From the NCBI RefSeq assembly GCF_035581365.1, contig NZ_CP141590.1:558001-622000 (forward strand): a DNA stretch of 64,000 nt, in the 5' to 3' direction. Origin of the DNA: Tsuneonella sp. CC-YZS046. Lineage in GTDB: Bacteria > Pseudomonadota > Alphaproteobacteria > Sphingomonadales > Sphingomonadaceae. Below are positions 17,612 to 26,244 of the stretch, in pieces (within the stretch, counting starts at the first letter, position 1; each line of letters opens with the position of its first letter). The notes under the pieces are model-generated. The model saw only the letters and a program-made list of their open reading frames with translations, had not been told where the DNA came from and did no database searches. Both the position numbers and the translations under genes were made by a program.

Positions 17612-18073
17612 ATGAGCAAGAAAGGCGACAACGCCAAGAAGGCGCTGATCGACAGTTTGAATGGCGTTCTGGCCGATCATCTGGCCCTCTATATGAAGAC
17701 CAAGAATTTCCACTGGCACGTATCCGGCCCCCGGTTCCACGACCTGCACCTGCTGTTCGACAGCCAGGCGACGCAGATCCTCGCCCTCACCGATATAATC
17801 GGCGAACGGGTCCGCAAGAATGGCGGCGATACCCTGACCTCGATCGGCGCGATTGCGGCGAAGACCAGGATCAAGGATCAGGATTCGACCAGCCTTTCGC
17901 CCGAAGCGATGGTGAAGGAACTGCGCGAGGATAACATTGCCTTGATCGCCGCCATTCGCGAAGCCAAAGCCGCCGCCGGAGAAGCGGGCGACAATGCCAC
18001 CGACGGCAGCTCCGACGACTGGACCGATCAGGCGGAGCAGCGCGTCTGGTTCCTCGATCAGATCATCAAATAA
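17612..18073 (+). CDS. Dps-family ferritin-like protein (second copy)
   Basis: This 153-residue Dps has MKTKNFHWHVSGPRFHDLHLLFD near 29 and the second ferroxidase helix after it (LALTDIIGERVRKNGG), with QRVWFLDQIIK at the end. It differs strongly from the first Dps in sequence and lacks the long N-terminal tail, so it belongs to another Dps subgroup. A GTAAGGGGAA ribosome site precedes ATG 17612. The two copies may act at different growth stages or stresses. Confidence 0.92.
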   Translation: MSKKGDNAKKALIDSLNGVLADHLALYMKTKNFHWHVSGPRFHDLHLLFDSQATQILALTDIIGERVRKNGGDTLTSIGAIAAKTRIKDQDSTSLSPEAMVKELREDNIALIAAIREAKAAAGEAGDNATDGSSDDWTDQAEQRVWFLDQIIK

Positions 18074-18131
18074 TCGGGCTGCTCCCCGCCTTGGCCGTGC
18101 TCGCGGCGGCTGCGCCTTTCCGGACAGGATC

Positions 18132-18758
18132 ATGATCGGCGTTCCCGCGATCATCCGGGGTGCGGACGACGCGGCCGTGGCGGATTTCCTGGCGCGGCGG
18201 CTGGGGGACGCGCTTGATCGCAGCCGCGCCGGGCGCGTGGCCTTCACGGTGCCGGGCGGTTCCACGCCCTTTCCCATCCTGGGCCTGCTGGCCCGGCATG
18301 GCTTGCCGTGGGATCGGCTGGAGGCATGGCCGGGGGATGACCGGATCGTTCCGGAAGATCACCCGGCCAGCAACACCGGCAGGATTCGCGCCGCGCTCGA
18401 GCCGGCGGGGGCGCGGGTGGTGGCGCTTGCAGAGGATTCCGCGCCGCCGCATTTTGCGCTGGCTTGGCTGGGGATGGGAGCCGACGGCCACATCGCTTCC
18501 CTGTTTCCCAGCTGCGATCCGCGTGCCGACGATCTCCGGCCGGTTCGCCGCGTCACGCCCGATCCGCTGCCGCCGGAAGCGCCGTTCGATCGCCTGACCA
18601 TGACCATTCCGGCGCTGCTGGCGAGCGATGAGATCATGTTCGTGATCCGGGGGCGGGAGAAAGCGGCGCTGTTTGAAGCGGCGATGCGCGGCGAGAACGA
18701 CCTGCCGATTGCAAGATTGCTGGCTGCCGCGCGCCAGCCCGTGACGTGCTTCACATGA
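18132..18758 (+). CDS. pgl: 6-phosphogluconolactonase
   Basis: Pgl hydrolyses 6-phosphogluconolactone in the oxidative pentose-phosphate and Entner-Doudoroff routes. The 208-residue protein is slightly short but keeps the family motifs: FTVPGGSTPFPIL near 38, WPGDDRIVP near 65, SNTGRI, and LGMGADGHIASLFPS near 116. zwf and edd are not in the window. The stop overlaps the start of the Nudix gene (ATGA at 18755). Confidence 0.88.
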   Translation: MIGVPAIIRGADDAAVADFLARRLGDALDRSRAGRVAFTVPGGSTPFPILGLLARHGLPWDRLEAWPGDDRIVPEDHPASNTGRIRAALEPAGARVVALAEDSAPPHFALAWLGMGADGHIASLFPSCDPRADDLRPVRRVTPDPLPPEAPFDRLTMTIPALLASDEIMFVIRGREKAALFEAAMRGENDLPIARLLAAARQPVTCFT

Positions 18759-19231
18759 ACCTGGCGCTCCTGCCGGCGCCGCTCCATCGCGCCGGGCTGC
18801 GGCTGGCGCATCGCCTGCGCCGGATATGGTGGCGCTGGCGCCGGCCGGAGGTGCTGGGCTGCGGCATCATGCTGTTCGATGCCCGAGGGCAGGTGCTGCT
18901 TGTGCGGCATTCCTATGGGCGGGAGCATTGGGCCTTGCCGGGCGGGGCGATCGGCAGGCGGGAAAATTCCGTGGATGCGGTCCGGCGCGAGTTGCGGGAG
19001 GAGGTCGGCTGCGGCGCGGATGATCTCGTCCACTTCGGCTCCGCGACGCGCGACCTGCATGGCGCCAGCAACCGGGTCGAGATGTTCGTCGGAACGGCGA
19101 AGGGGGAACCGGCGGCGGATGGCCGTGAAATCGTCGAGGCGCGTTTCTTCGCGCTGGATGCGCTGCCGGAGCCGTTGGCGGTCGCCACCGCGCTGTGGCT
19201 GGAGGAGTATCGGTCTCGGGCTGGAAATTGA
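18755..19231 (+). CDS. Nudix hydrolase
   Basis: The 158-residue protein has a complete Nudix box, with GGAIGRREN and VRRELREEVGC around residues 63-85 supplying the metal-binding glutamates. Such enzymes cleave nucleoside-diphosphate-linked compounds; the substrate cannot be told from sequence. An Arg/Trp-rich amphipathic N-terminus (RRIWWRWRRPE) precedes the domain. The ATG at 18755 overlaps the stop of pgl, implying coupled expression; a GTG three codons earlier is an alternative. Confidence 0.88.
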   Translation: MNLALLPAPLHRAGLRLAHRLRRIWWRWRRPEVLGCGIMLFDARGQVLLVRHSYGREHWALPGGAIGRRENSVDAVRRELREEVGCGADDLVHFGSATRDLHGASNRVEMFVGTAKGEPAADGREIVEARFFALDALPEPLAVATALWLEEYRSRAGN

Positions 19232-19255
19232 TTTGTTTTCCGTGATTTCCGAGTC

Positions 19256-19274
19256 AGCAAGCGTTCTGCTTGCT
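19256..19274. terminator. Hairpin between convergent Nudix and dinB genes
   Basis: AGCAAGC-GTTCT-GCTTGCT forms a perfect 7-pair stem between the two convergent genes, followed by TT and an AT-rich stretch on the plus strand. It probably ends the pgl-Nudix transcript. Confidence 0.55.
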
Positions 19275-19285
19275 TTGAAATTACT

Positions 19286-20416
19286 CTAGAATAGCGGCAG
19301 TTGGGCCGGCTGTGGGGCCGGGGCGGATTCGTCCGCTTGCCCCTCCAGCGAGGAAAGCGTCAGCCCCATCAGGCGGATCGGCTGGGGCAGGGGAAGCATT
19401 TCCTCGAGCAGCGCATGGCCGATCGTCGCGAACTCGGCCTTGCCGGAAATCGCCTGGGCGACCGAGCGGGCGCGCGTGACCAGGCTGAAATCGGAATAGC
19501 GCAGCTTGAGCGTGACCGTGCGCCCCCGCGCTTCGGTGCGTTCGATCCGTTCCCACACGATCTCCACGATCTGGTCGAGCGTCTCGCGCAGGGCGTGCCC
19601 GCTCCAAATATCCTGGGCGAAGGTCCGTTCCCCGCCGACCGATTTGCGCGGCCGGTTGGCTTGCACCGGGCGCAGGTCTATCCCCCTTGCCGCGCGATAG
19701 AGATAATCGGCGGAGCTTCCGAAATGCTCGCGAAGGAACTCGATCGGCTGCGCGGCCAGTTGCGCTCCGGTTTCGATCCCGAGCTTCGCCATCCGTTCGG
19801 CGCCGCGCGGCCCGACCCCATGGAAACGCCGCACCGGCAGGGACTGCACGAAGGCGGCCCCTTCGCCGGGGCGGATCACGCACAGCCCGTCCGGCTTGTT
19901 CTGATCGCTGGCGAGCTTGGCGAGGAACTTGTTGTAGGACACGCCCGCGCTGGCGGTAAGCTGCAATTCCTCGTGGATGCGCTGGCGGATGAGCTGGGCG
20001 ATGCGGGTCGCGGAACCGACCCCGCGCAGGTCCGCCGTGACGTCCAGATAGGCTTCGTCGAGGCTCAGCGGCTCGATCAGATCCGTATAGTCCGCGAAGA
20101 TCGCGCGGATCTGCTGCGACACGGCGCGATAGACATCGAAGCGCGGCTTGCGGAAGATCAGGTCCGGGCACTGGCGCGCCGCCCGGGCGGAAGGCATGGC
20201 CGAGCGCACGCCGAACTTGCGCGCCTCGTAGCTGGCGGCCGCCACCACGCCGCGCGCCGAGGAACCGCCCACCGCCAGGGGCTTGCCGCGCAAGGATGGA
20301 TCGTCGCGCTGCTCCACGCTCGCATAGAAGGCGTCCATGTCGATATGGATGATCTTGCGCAAACCCTGCGCATCCGGCTCGACAGGTTCCTTCGCTGGAT
20401 ACCGCGGATCGTCCAT
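19286..20416 (-). CDS. dinB: DNA polymerase IV (Y-family)
   Basis: This error-prone translesion polymerase has 376 residues. It has the catalytic HIDMDAFYASVEQ near 24, the LSLDEAYLDVT palm motif near 120, the GVSYNKFLAKLASD fingers/palm segment, and FHGVGPRGAERMAKLGI for the helix-hairpin-helix. It ends in QLPLF, a beta-clamp binding motif. No LexA box was identified. It is divergent from the MFS gene. Confidence 0.95.
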   Translation of the reverse strand: MDDPRYPAKEPVEPDAQGLRKIIHIDMDAFYASVEQRDDPSLRGKPLAVGGSSARGVVAAASYEARKFGVRSAMPSARAARQCPDLIFRKPRFDVYRAVSQQIRAIFADYTDLIEPLSLDEAYLDVTADLRGVGSATRIAQLIRQRIHEELQLTASAGVSYNKFLAKLASDQNKPDGLCVIRPGEGAAFVQSLPVRRFHGVGPRGAERMAKLGIETGAQLAAQPIEFLREHFGSSADYLYRAARGIDLRPVQANRPRKSVGGERTFAQDIWSGHALRETLDQIVEIVWERIERTEARGRTVTLKLRYSDFSLVTRARSVAQAISGKAEFATIGHALLEEMLPLPQPIRLMGLTLSSLEGQADESAPAPQPAQLPLF

Positions 20417-20497
20417 GCGAGGATATTAGCCCATGTTCCGGCAAGGAACAGCAAGTTAGCGCTGGAACAGCGAGCCCGGAATGGGCATGGGAACGAA

Positions 20498-21751
20498 ATG
20501 GCAATTACACCGGCCACATCTGCCCGCGAACGTAAAATCTCGAAACGCGAACTGGTAATCCTCATGGCCATGCTCATGGCTTTGCAGGCGCTGGCGATCG
20601 ACGCCATGCTGCCTGCCTTGCCGATGATCGCGCAGGATCTGGGGGTTTCCGACGAGAACAGGCGCCAGCTGGTGGTGGGAATTTTCGTCGTGTTCAGCGG
20701 GCTGGGCTGCCTTTTTCCCGGTATCCTGGCGGATCGCTTCGGGCGGCGCTCTGTCGCCTTGTTCGCGCTGGGGAGCTATGCCGCGCTGGCGCTGGGCTGC
20801 GCGCTGGCGGTCGACTTCACCCAGCTTCTGGTGCTGCGCGCCCTGCAGGGCCTGCTGACCTCCGGGATCATCGTGGTGCCGACCGCGATCATCCGCGACG
20901 AATATGAGGGGGACCGCATGGCCCGCCTGATGTCGCTGATCTTCGCGGTGTTCATCACCGTGCCGATCGTCGCGCCGACGATCGGGCAGGGCATATTGCT
21001 GATTGCCGGCTGGCGCTGGATCTTCGTGCTGCTGGCGGTGATCGCCACGATCAACGCAAGCTGGTTCTTCATGCGGATGCCGGAAACGCTGCACCCGGAA
21101 TATCGCCAGAAGATCCAGCTCCGGCCGCTGCTGTCGCATATGGCCGACGCGATCACGCGCCGTTCGGCGGTGGGCTACGTGTTCGGCGCGGCCTTGGTCA
21201 CCTCGGGCATCTTCGGCTATGTCAACCAGTCCCAGCAGCTCGTGGCCGAGCATTTCGGGGCGGGCGAGGCGTTTCCGCTCATCTTCGGGGCGATGGCCGG
21301 GACGATGGCCATATCCAGCCTCACCAATGCGCGGATCGTCGAACGGTTCGGCGCGCGCCGGGTGTCCCATACTGGGCTGTTCGTCTTCATCGGCCTCAGC
21401 CTGGCGCAGATCTGGTTCGCCATGGGTTCCTGGCAGAGCCTGGCGTGGTTCTTCCCGCTGATGGCCGCGAACATGGCGATCATCGGCTTCCTGACGGCCA
21501 ATTTCGGCTCGATCGCGATGCAGCCCTTCGCCGCCACGGCGGGCGCGGCCTCCTCGGTCCAGGCCTTCGTGCGGATGTTCGGAGCGGGGATCGGCGGTGT
21601 GATAATCGGCCAGGCCTATGACGGAACCTCTCTCCCCATGGCCATATCGCTGCTGGTCATCGGCTTGCTTTGTCTGGCGCTGGTCCTGTTCACCGAACGG
21701 GGCCGCCTGTTCCGCAGGCTCAACCTGCCGCCAACGGTCGAACAGCCGTGA
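20498..21751 (+). CDS. MFS efflux transporter, Bcr/CflA type
   Basis: This 417-residue inner-membrane drug:proton antiporter has 12 predicted helices. The family signature falls between helices 2 and 3 as GILADRFGRRS, preceded by ALAIDAMLPALPMIAQDLGV in helix 1, which is typical of Bcr/CflA pumps. The sequence upstream of ATG 20498 in the same frame is antisense to dinB and is not part of the protein. The stop overlaps the GTG start of glpD (GTGA at 21748). Confidence 0.88.
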   Translation: MAITPATSARERKISKRELVILMAMLMALQALAIDAMLPALPMIAQDLGVSDENRRQLVVGIFVVFSGLGCLFPGILADRFGRRSVALFALGSYAALALGCALAVDFTQLLVLRALQGLLTSGIIVVPTAIIRDEYEGDRMARLMSLIFAVFITVPIVAPTIGQGILLIAGWRWIFVLLAVIATINASWFFMRMPETLHPEYRQKIQLRPLLSHMADAITRRSAVGYVFGAALVTSGIFGYVNQSQQLVAEHFGAGEAFPLIFGAMAGTMAISSLTNARIVERFGARRVSHTGLFVFIGLSLAQIWFAMGSWQSLAWFFPLMAANMAIIGFLTANFGSIAMQPFAATAGAASSVQAFVRMFGAGIGGVIIGQAYDGTSLPMAISLLVIGLLCLALVLFTERGRLFRRLNLPPTVEQP

Positions 21752-23220
21752 GCGCGCCATTCGACCTCATCGTCGTGGGCGGCGGGGTCAATGGCGCGGG
21801 GGTGGCCCGCGATGCGGCGGGGCGGGGGGCGAAAGTCCTGCTGCTGGAAGCGCGCGATCTCGCTTCCGGCACCTCCTCCGCTTCCACCAAGCTGGTTCAT
21901 GGCGGGCTGCGCTATCTCGAATATCGCGAGTTCGCCCTGGTGCGCGAAGCCTTGCGGGAGCGCGAGATATTGTGGCGGATTGCGCCGCATATCATCCGCC
22001 CGATGCGCTTCGTCCTGCCGCATACGCCGGGCCTGCGGCCGCGCTGGATGCTGCGGGCGGGCCTGTTCCTGTATGACCGTATCGGCGGGCGTTCCGCTCT
22101 GCCGGGCGCGCGGGGGATCGCGCTGGCCGATCACCCGGCGGGCGCGCCGCTCGGCCCCGGTTTGCGCCATGGTTTCGAATATTCGGACGGCTGGGTCGAC
22201 GATGCCCGGCTGGTCGTGCTGAACGCGAAGGATGCGGCGGAAAAAGGCGCGGAAATCCGCACCTATACGCCGATGCTGTCGGCGCGGCGCGAAGGGGCGG
22301 TGTGGCGGGTCGAAACCCCGTCCGGGGCGTTCCATGGCCGGGCGCTGGTCAATGCGGGCGGTCCGGGCGCGGACGAGGTCGCCACGGTGGCGGGGGAGAG
22401 GCCGGCCTGGCATGTGCGGCGCGTGCGCGGTTCGCACATCGTCACGCGGCGGCTGTTCGATCACGATTACGCCTATATCTTCCAGCTGCCCGATACGCGG
22501 ATCTGCTTCGCCATCCCCTTCGAGCGGGATTTCACGCTGATCGGCACGACCGACCGCGATCACGCGGGGGCGCTGGATCATGTCGCGGCGGCTGATGACG
22601 AGGTGGCCTATCTTTGCGAGGCCGCGAGTCGCTATTTCGCAAAGCCGGTCGTTCCAGCCGATGTGGTGTGGACCTATGCCGGGGTGCGCGCGCTGATCGA
22701 CGATGGATCGGGCAGGCCCGAAGCCGCGACGCGCGGCTATCGTCTGTCCTTGTCGGAGCCGGGGGAAGGGGCGCCGCTGCTGGGGATATGGGGTGGCAAG
22801 ATCACCAGCTATCGGCATGTCTCGGAAGCCGCCGTCAATATGCTCTCCGGCCGCCTGGATGGGCTGGGCGGCCCGGCATGGACGGCGGAAAAGCCGCTGC
22901 CCGGTGGCGATTTCCCGGTCGATGCGCAAGCCGATCTGATCGAAACGCTCCGCGCCGAATATGAATTTCTGGATGAACGCGATGCCGTGCGGATCGCAAG
23001 GGCCTATGGCACGCGCGCCGGGCGGTGGCTCGGCCAGGCGCGCAGTCGGGATGCTCTGGGGCGGCAGTTCGGGGCGGGATTGAGCGAAGCGGAAATCGCC
23101 TATCTCCGGGCGGAGGAATGGGCGGTCACGGCGGAAGATGCGCTGTGGCGGCGCAGCAAGCTGGGCCTGCATATGACCGTGGCCGAGCGTGCGGCGGTGG
23201 CCGCCTATATGGGGGCCTGA
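21748..23220 (+). CDS. glpD: Aerobic glycerol-3-phosphate dehydrogenase
   Basis: GlpD is a membrane-associated FAD enzyme that oxidises sn-glycerol-3-phosphate to DHAP and feeds electrons to quinone. The 490-residue protein has the FAD-binding LIVVGGGVNGAGVARDAAGRG at its start, SGTSSASTKLVHGGLRYLE near 44, the RGSHIV and IGTTDRDH blocks, and WTYAGVRALIDD. The GTG start overlaps the stop of the MFS gene. Its 3' end overlaps convergent crtB by 16 bases. Confidence 0.93.
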   Translation: MSAPFDLIVVGGGVNGAGVARDAAGRGAKVLLLEARDLASGTSSASTKLVHGGLRYLEYREFALVREALREREILWRIAPHIIRPMRFVLPHTPGLRPRWMLRAGLFLYDRIGGRSALPGARGIALADHPAGAPLGPGLRHGFEYSDGWVDDARLVVLNAKDAAEKGAEIRTYTPMLSARREGAVWRVETPSGAFHGRALVNAGGPGADEVATVAGERPAWHVRRVRGSHIVTRRLFDHDYAYIFQLPDTRICFAIPFERDFTLIGTTDRDHAGALDHVAAADDEVAYLCEAASRYFAKPVVPADVVWTYAGVRALIDDGSGRPEAATRGYRLSLSEPGEGAPLLGIWGGKITSYRHVSEAAVNMLSGRLDGLGGPAWTAEKPLPGGDFPVDAQADLIETLRAEYEFLDERDAVRIARAYGTRAGRWLGQARSRDALGRQFGAGLSEAEIAYLRAEEWAVTAEDALWRRSKLGLHMTVAERAAVAAYMGA

Positions 23221-24176
23221 GCCGCCAGCCTTGCCAGTTCGCGCCGGTTCCAGCGCGGCAGGCGTTCCAGCCCCCTCGGGCGGGCGAGAGCCTGCCGGAA
23301 GGCTTCCGCCACATGCCCCAGCTTCTCGATCCGGCCGGTCGCCTGGCGCGTGTTCCAGGCATCCGCACCGGCAGCGCCGACCTTGCGGGCGATCGCGCCG
23401 TAGATCCCGGCGGCTGACAGCACGGCCCAGCGCTGGCGGAACCGAAGGCGGGCCGCCCCGATCCGCGCAGCCCGTTCATGTTCCCGCGCCAATCCGGCCA
23501 GCCGCGCAGCCAGCGGAACGAGCGCCGGACGGAACGCGGGTTGCATATGCCGCCCGGCGGGAATCCCGGCCTGTTCCAGCCATTCCGCCGGCAGGTAGCA
23601 CCGCCCGGCTGCCGCATCCTCGCCAATGTCCCGGGCGATATTGGCGAGCTGGAAGGCAAGCCCCAGATCGCAGGCGCGATCCAGCGTGTCGCCATCCTGC
23701 GGATCGACCCCCATGACCACGGCCATCATCACCCCGACCGCCCCGGCCACATGGTAGCAATAGCGCATCAGATCGGCCTCGCTGCGCGGGCGCCAACCGG
23801 CGGCATCCAGCGCGAAGCCGGCAATCACATCGTCTGCCATCCGCATGGTGAGGCCGGTTTCCAGCGCCACCACGCCCAGCGCGTCGAAAGCCGGATCGTC
23901 GGTTTCCTCAGCGGCGAATGCGCGCGTTGTGAGTTGCCGAATGATTGCGAGGCGATCTTCGGCCCCTGCCTGCGCGCCCAGCGCATGGCCATGGTCCTGA
24001 TCGTCGGCTAGGTCGTCGCAGCGGCGGCACCAGGCATAGAGCAGCCAGGCCCGTTCCCGCGTTTCCCGGTCGAACAGGCGGCTCGCCACGGTGAAGCTCC
24101 TGGAGCCGCGCATGATCGATTGGCGGGCATGGCGGACGAGAGCGGGGCGATCCTCCCGGGACGTTGCCGGGTTCAC
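23205..24176 (-). CDS. crtB: Phytoene synthase
   Basis: CrtB condenses two geranylgeranyl-diphosphates to phytoene, the first committed step of carotenoid synthesis. The 323-residue protein has both aspartate-rich diphosphate-binding motifs, CRRCDDLADD near 50 and LANIARDIGEDA near 180, plus the RCYLPAEWL segment that follows the second. It is the last gene of the crtY-crtI-LOG-crtB operon; its ATG overlaps the stop of the LOG gene (24173-24176). No crtE lies in the window. Confidence 0.94.
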   Translation of the reverse strand: MNPATSREDRPALVRHARQSIMRGSRSFTVASRLFDRETRERAWLLYAWCRRCDDLADDQDHGHALGAQAGAEDRLAIIRQLTTRAFAAEETDDPAFDALGVVALETGLTMRMADDVIAGFALDAAGWRPRSEADLMRYCYHVAGAVGVMMAVVMGVDPQDGDTLDRACDLGLAFQLANIARDIGEDAAAGRCYLPAEWLEQAGIPAGRHMQPAFRPALVPLAARLAGLAREHERAARIGAARLRFRQRWAVLSAAGIYGAIARKVGAAGADAWNTRQATGRIEKLGHVAEAFRQALARPRGLERLPRWNRRELARLAAQAPI

Positions 24177-24754
24177 AAACCCTCCGGCTTCATCCGGAAG
24201 ATCGGCGTATGCTGCTCATGGGCATCCATCCGCGTAAGCAGCAGATCCAGTTCGCCTTCCGCCATGACGATCCCCGCGTGGGCCGGGCGGATGAAGCCGA
24301 CCTGGACCATGTGATGGATGAACGCGATCAGGCCGTCGAAAAAGCCGAAGGCGTTGAGCAGGCCAACGGGCTTTGCGTGATAGCCCAGCTGCGCCCAGCT
24401 TGCCGCTTCCCACAGCTCGTCCATCGTGCCGACGCCGCCGGGCAGGGTCAGGAACCCGTCGGACATATCCGTGAAGCGGGCCTTGCGTTCATGCATGGTG
24501 CGCACCACGATCAGTTCGGTGCAGTCGTAATTCGCGATTTCCCGGCTGACCATCGCTTTCGGGATCACCCCGATCACTTCGCCCCCGGCATCGAGCGCGG
24601 CCTTGGCAAGCGCACCCATCAACCCCAGCCTGCCGCCGCCATAGACCACGCCGATGCCGCGCTGCGCGAGGGCGGCCCCCACCTCGGCGGCCAGCGCCAT
24701 ATAGCGCGGGTCCTCGGGGGTGGCCGAGCCGCAATAGACGGCCAGGCGCTTCAT
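24173..24754 (-). CDS. LOG-family nucleotide phosphoribohydrolase (TIGR00730)
   Basis: The 193-residue protein has the two LOG signatures: VYGGGRLGLMGALA near 38 and LTLPGGVGTMDELWE near 102, with the catalytic Arg/Glu region. LOG enzymes cleave nucleoside 5'-monophosphates (cytokinin-riboside-MP or AMP) to a base and ribose phosphate. It is embedded in the carotenoid operon with four-base overlaps on both sides (crtI stop/ATG at 24751-24754; crtB ATG at 24173-24176), so it is made together with CrtI and CrtB. A role in carotenoid production is not established. Confidence 0.88.
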   Translation of the reverse strand: MKRLAVYCGSATPEDPRYMALAAEVGAALAQRGIGVVYGGGRLGLMGALAKAALDAGGEVIGVIPKAMVSREIANYDCTELIVVRTMHERKARFTDMSDGFLTLPGGVGTMDELWEAASWAQLGYHAKPVGLLNAFGFFDGLIAFIHHMVQVGFIRPAHAGIVMAEGELDLLLTRMDAHEQHTPIFRMKPEGL

Positions 24755-26244
24755 CGGGCCAGGTCCTCGATCATCAGCCCAGCCGTGGCCTTGGCGCTGC
24801 CCACCACGCCGGGAATGCCCGCGCCGGGATGGGTGCCCGCGCCGACGAGGTAGAAATTGGAGATAGTGTCGTCGCGATTATGCGCGCGGAACCAGGCGCT
24901 CTGGCTCAACACCGGTTCCAGGCTGAAGGCGCTGCCCAGATAGGCGTTGAGATCCAGCGCGAAATCGCGCGGCGCATAGTGGAACTTGGTGACGATGCGG
25001 TCGTGGATGTCGGGGATCAGCCTGCGGCCGACTTCATCCAGGATGCGTTTTTCCAGCAGCGGTCCGATCTGTTCCCAGTCCACCGTCAGCTTGCCCATGT
25101 GGGCGACCGGCACCAGCGCGTAGAAGGTGCTTTTTCCGGCGGGCGCCATGGAAGGATCGGTCACGGTCGGGTGGTGCAGATAAATCGAGAAATCGCGCGG
25201 CAGCACGCCATGCTCGTAGATGTCCTGCAACAGGCCTTTGTAGCGCGGGCCGAACAGGATCATGTGATGGGGAATGCCCGGCCAGCTCCCCTCGACGCCG
25301 AAATGGACCACGAACAGGCTGGGCGAGAAGCGCTGGCGGGCCAGTTTCTTCGCATAGGTCGCCCCGCGCTGGCTCCCCGCCAGAAGATCGCGATAGGAAT
25401 GCATGATGTCGGCATTGCTGGCGACCGCGTCGAACCGCTCCTTCCAGCCGCTGCTGGTTTCCACTTCGGTCGCCCGGGTGCCGAGCGTGTGGACCTGCGT
25501 TACCGGATCGCCCAATCGCACGGTGCCGCCCAGCCGCTCGAAATGGCGGACCATCGCCGCCACCAGCCGGTTGGTTCCGCCGCGCGCCCACCATACGCCG
25601 CCCTCGCGCTCCAGCTTGTGGATCAGGGCGTAGATGCCGCTGGCGGTCATCGGATTGCCGCCGACCAGCAGGGTGTGGAAGGACAGCGCCTGGCGCAGCT
25701 TTTCGGATTTCACGTAGCGTGAGACGATCGAATAGACCGAACGCCAGGCCTGATAGCGGGCCAGGGAAGGCGCCGCCTTCACCATGCTCCTGAAATCGAG
25801 GAACGGGACCGCGCCCAGCCTGAGATAGCCCTGCTGATAGACATGGGTCGAATAGCGCAGGAAATCCTCGTAGCCGCCAATGTCGCCGGGTGCGATGCGG
25901 GCGATTTCCCGGCGCAGGGTTTCATCGTCGTTGGAATAGTCGAAATTGACGCCGTCCGGCCAGTTGAGCCGGTAGAACGGCATCACCCGCATCAGTTCCA
26001 GGTCCAGCGACATATCGTGGCCGGTCAGGCGCCACAATTCGTCCAGACAGGCGGGGTCGGTGATTACGGTCGGACCGGCATCGAAGGTGAAGCCTTCCTT
26101 CTCCCAGTAATAGGCGCGGCCGCCCGGCTTGTCGCGCGCTTCCACCAGCGTGGTGGCGATCCCGGCGGCCTGCAGGCGGATGGCCAGCGCCAGCCCGCCG
26201 AAGCCTGCCCCGATCACGCAGGCGCGTTTCGCGCTGGAAGTCAC
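24751..26244 (-). CDS. crtI: Phytoene desaturase (lycopene-forming)
   Basis: CrtI introduces double bonds into phytoene to give lycopene, using FAD. The 497-residue protein begins with the dinucleotide-binding CVIGAGFGGLALAIRLQAAG. It has FDAGPTVITDP near 52 and ends with the bacterial-type desaturase signature YLVGAGTHPGAGIPGVVGSAK. I chose GTG 26244 because it overlaps the crtY stop (GTGA) and puts the FAD motif right at the N-terminus; the longer frame upstream is a crtY shadow. Confidence 0.95.
   Translation of the reverse strand: MTSSAKRACVIGAGFGGLALAIRLQAAGIATTLVEARDKPGGRAYYWEKEGFTFDAGPTVITDPACLDELWRLTGHDMSLDLELMRVMPFYRLNWPDGVNFDYSNDDETLRREIARIAPGDIGGYEDFLRYSTHVYQQGYLRLGAVPFLDFRSMVKAAPSLARYQAWRSVYSIVSRYVKSEKLRQALSFHTLLVGGNPMTASGIYALIHKLEREGGVWWARGGTNRLVAAMVRHFERLGGTVRLGDPVTQVHTLGTRATEVETSSGWKERFDAVASNADIMHSYRDLLAGSQRGATYAKKLARQRFSPSLFVVHFGVEGSWPGIPHHMILFGPRYKGLLQDIYEHGVLPRDFSIYLHHPTVTDPSMAPAGKSTFYALVPVAHMGKLTVDWEQIGPLLEKRILDEVGRRLIPDIHDRIVTKFHYAPRDFALDLNAYLGSAFSLEPVLSQSAWFRAHNRDDTISNFYLVGAGTHPGAGIPGVVGSAKATAGLMIEDLAR

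Noticed and set aside
19301-20497. A ~400-residue upstream extension of the MFS transporter
   Set aside because: It is antisense to dinB and not hydrophobic; the membrane protein starts at 20498.
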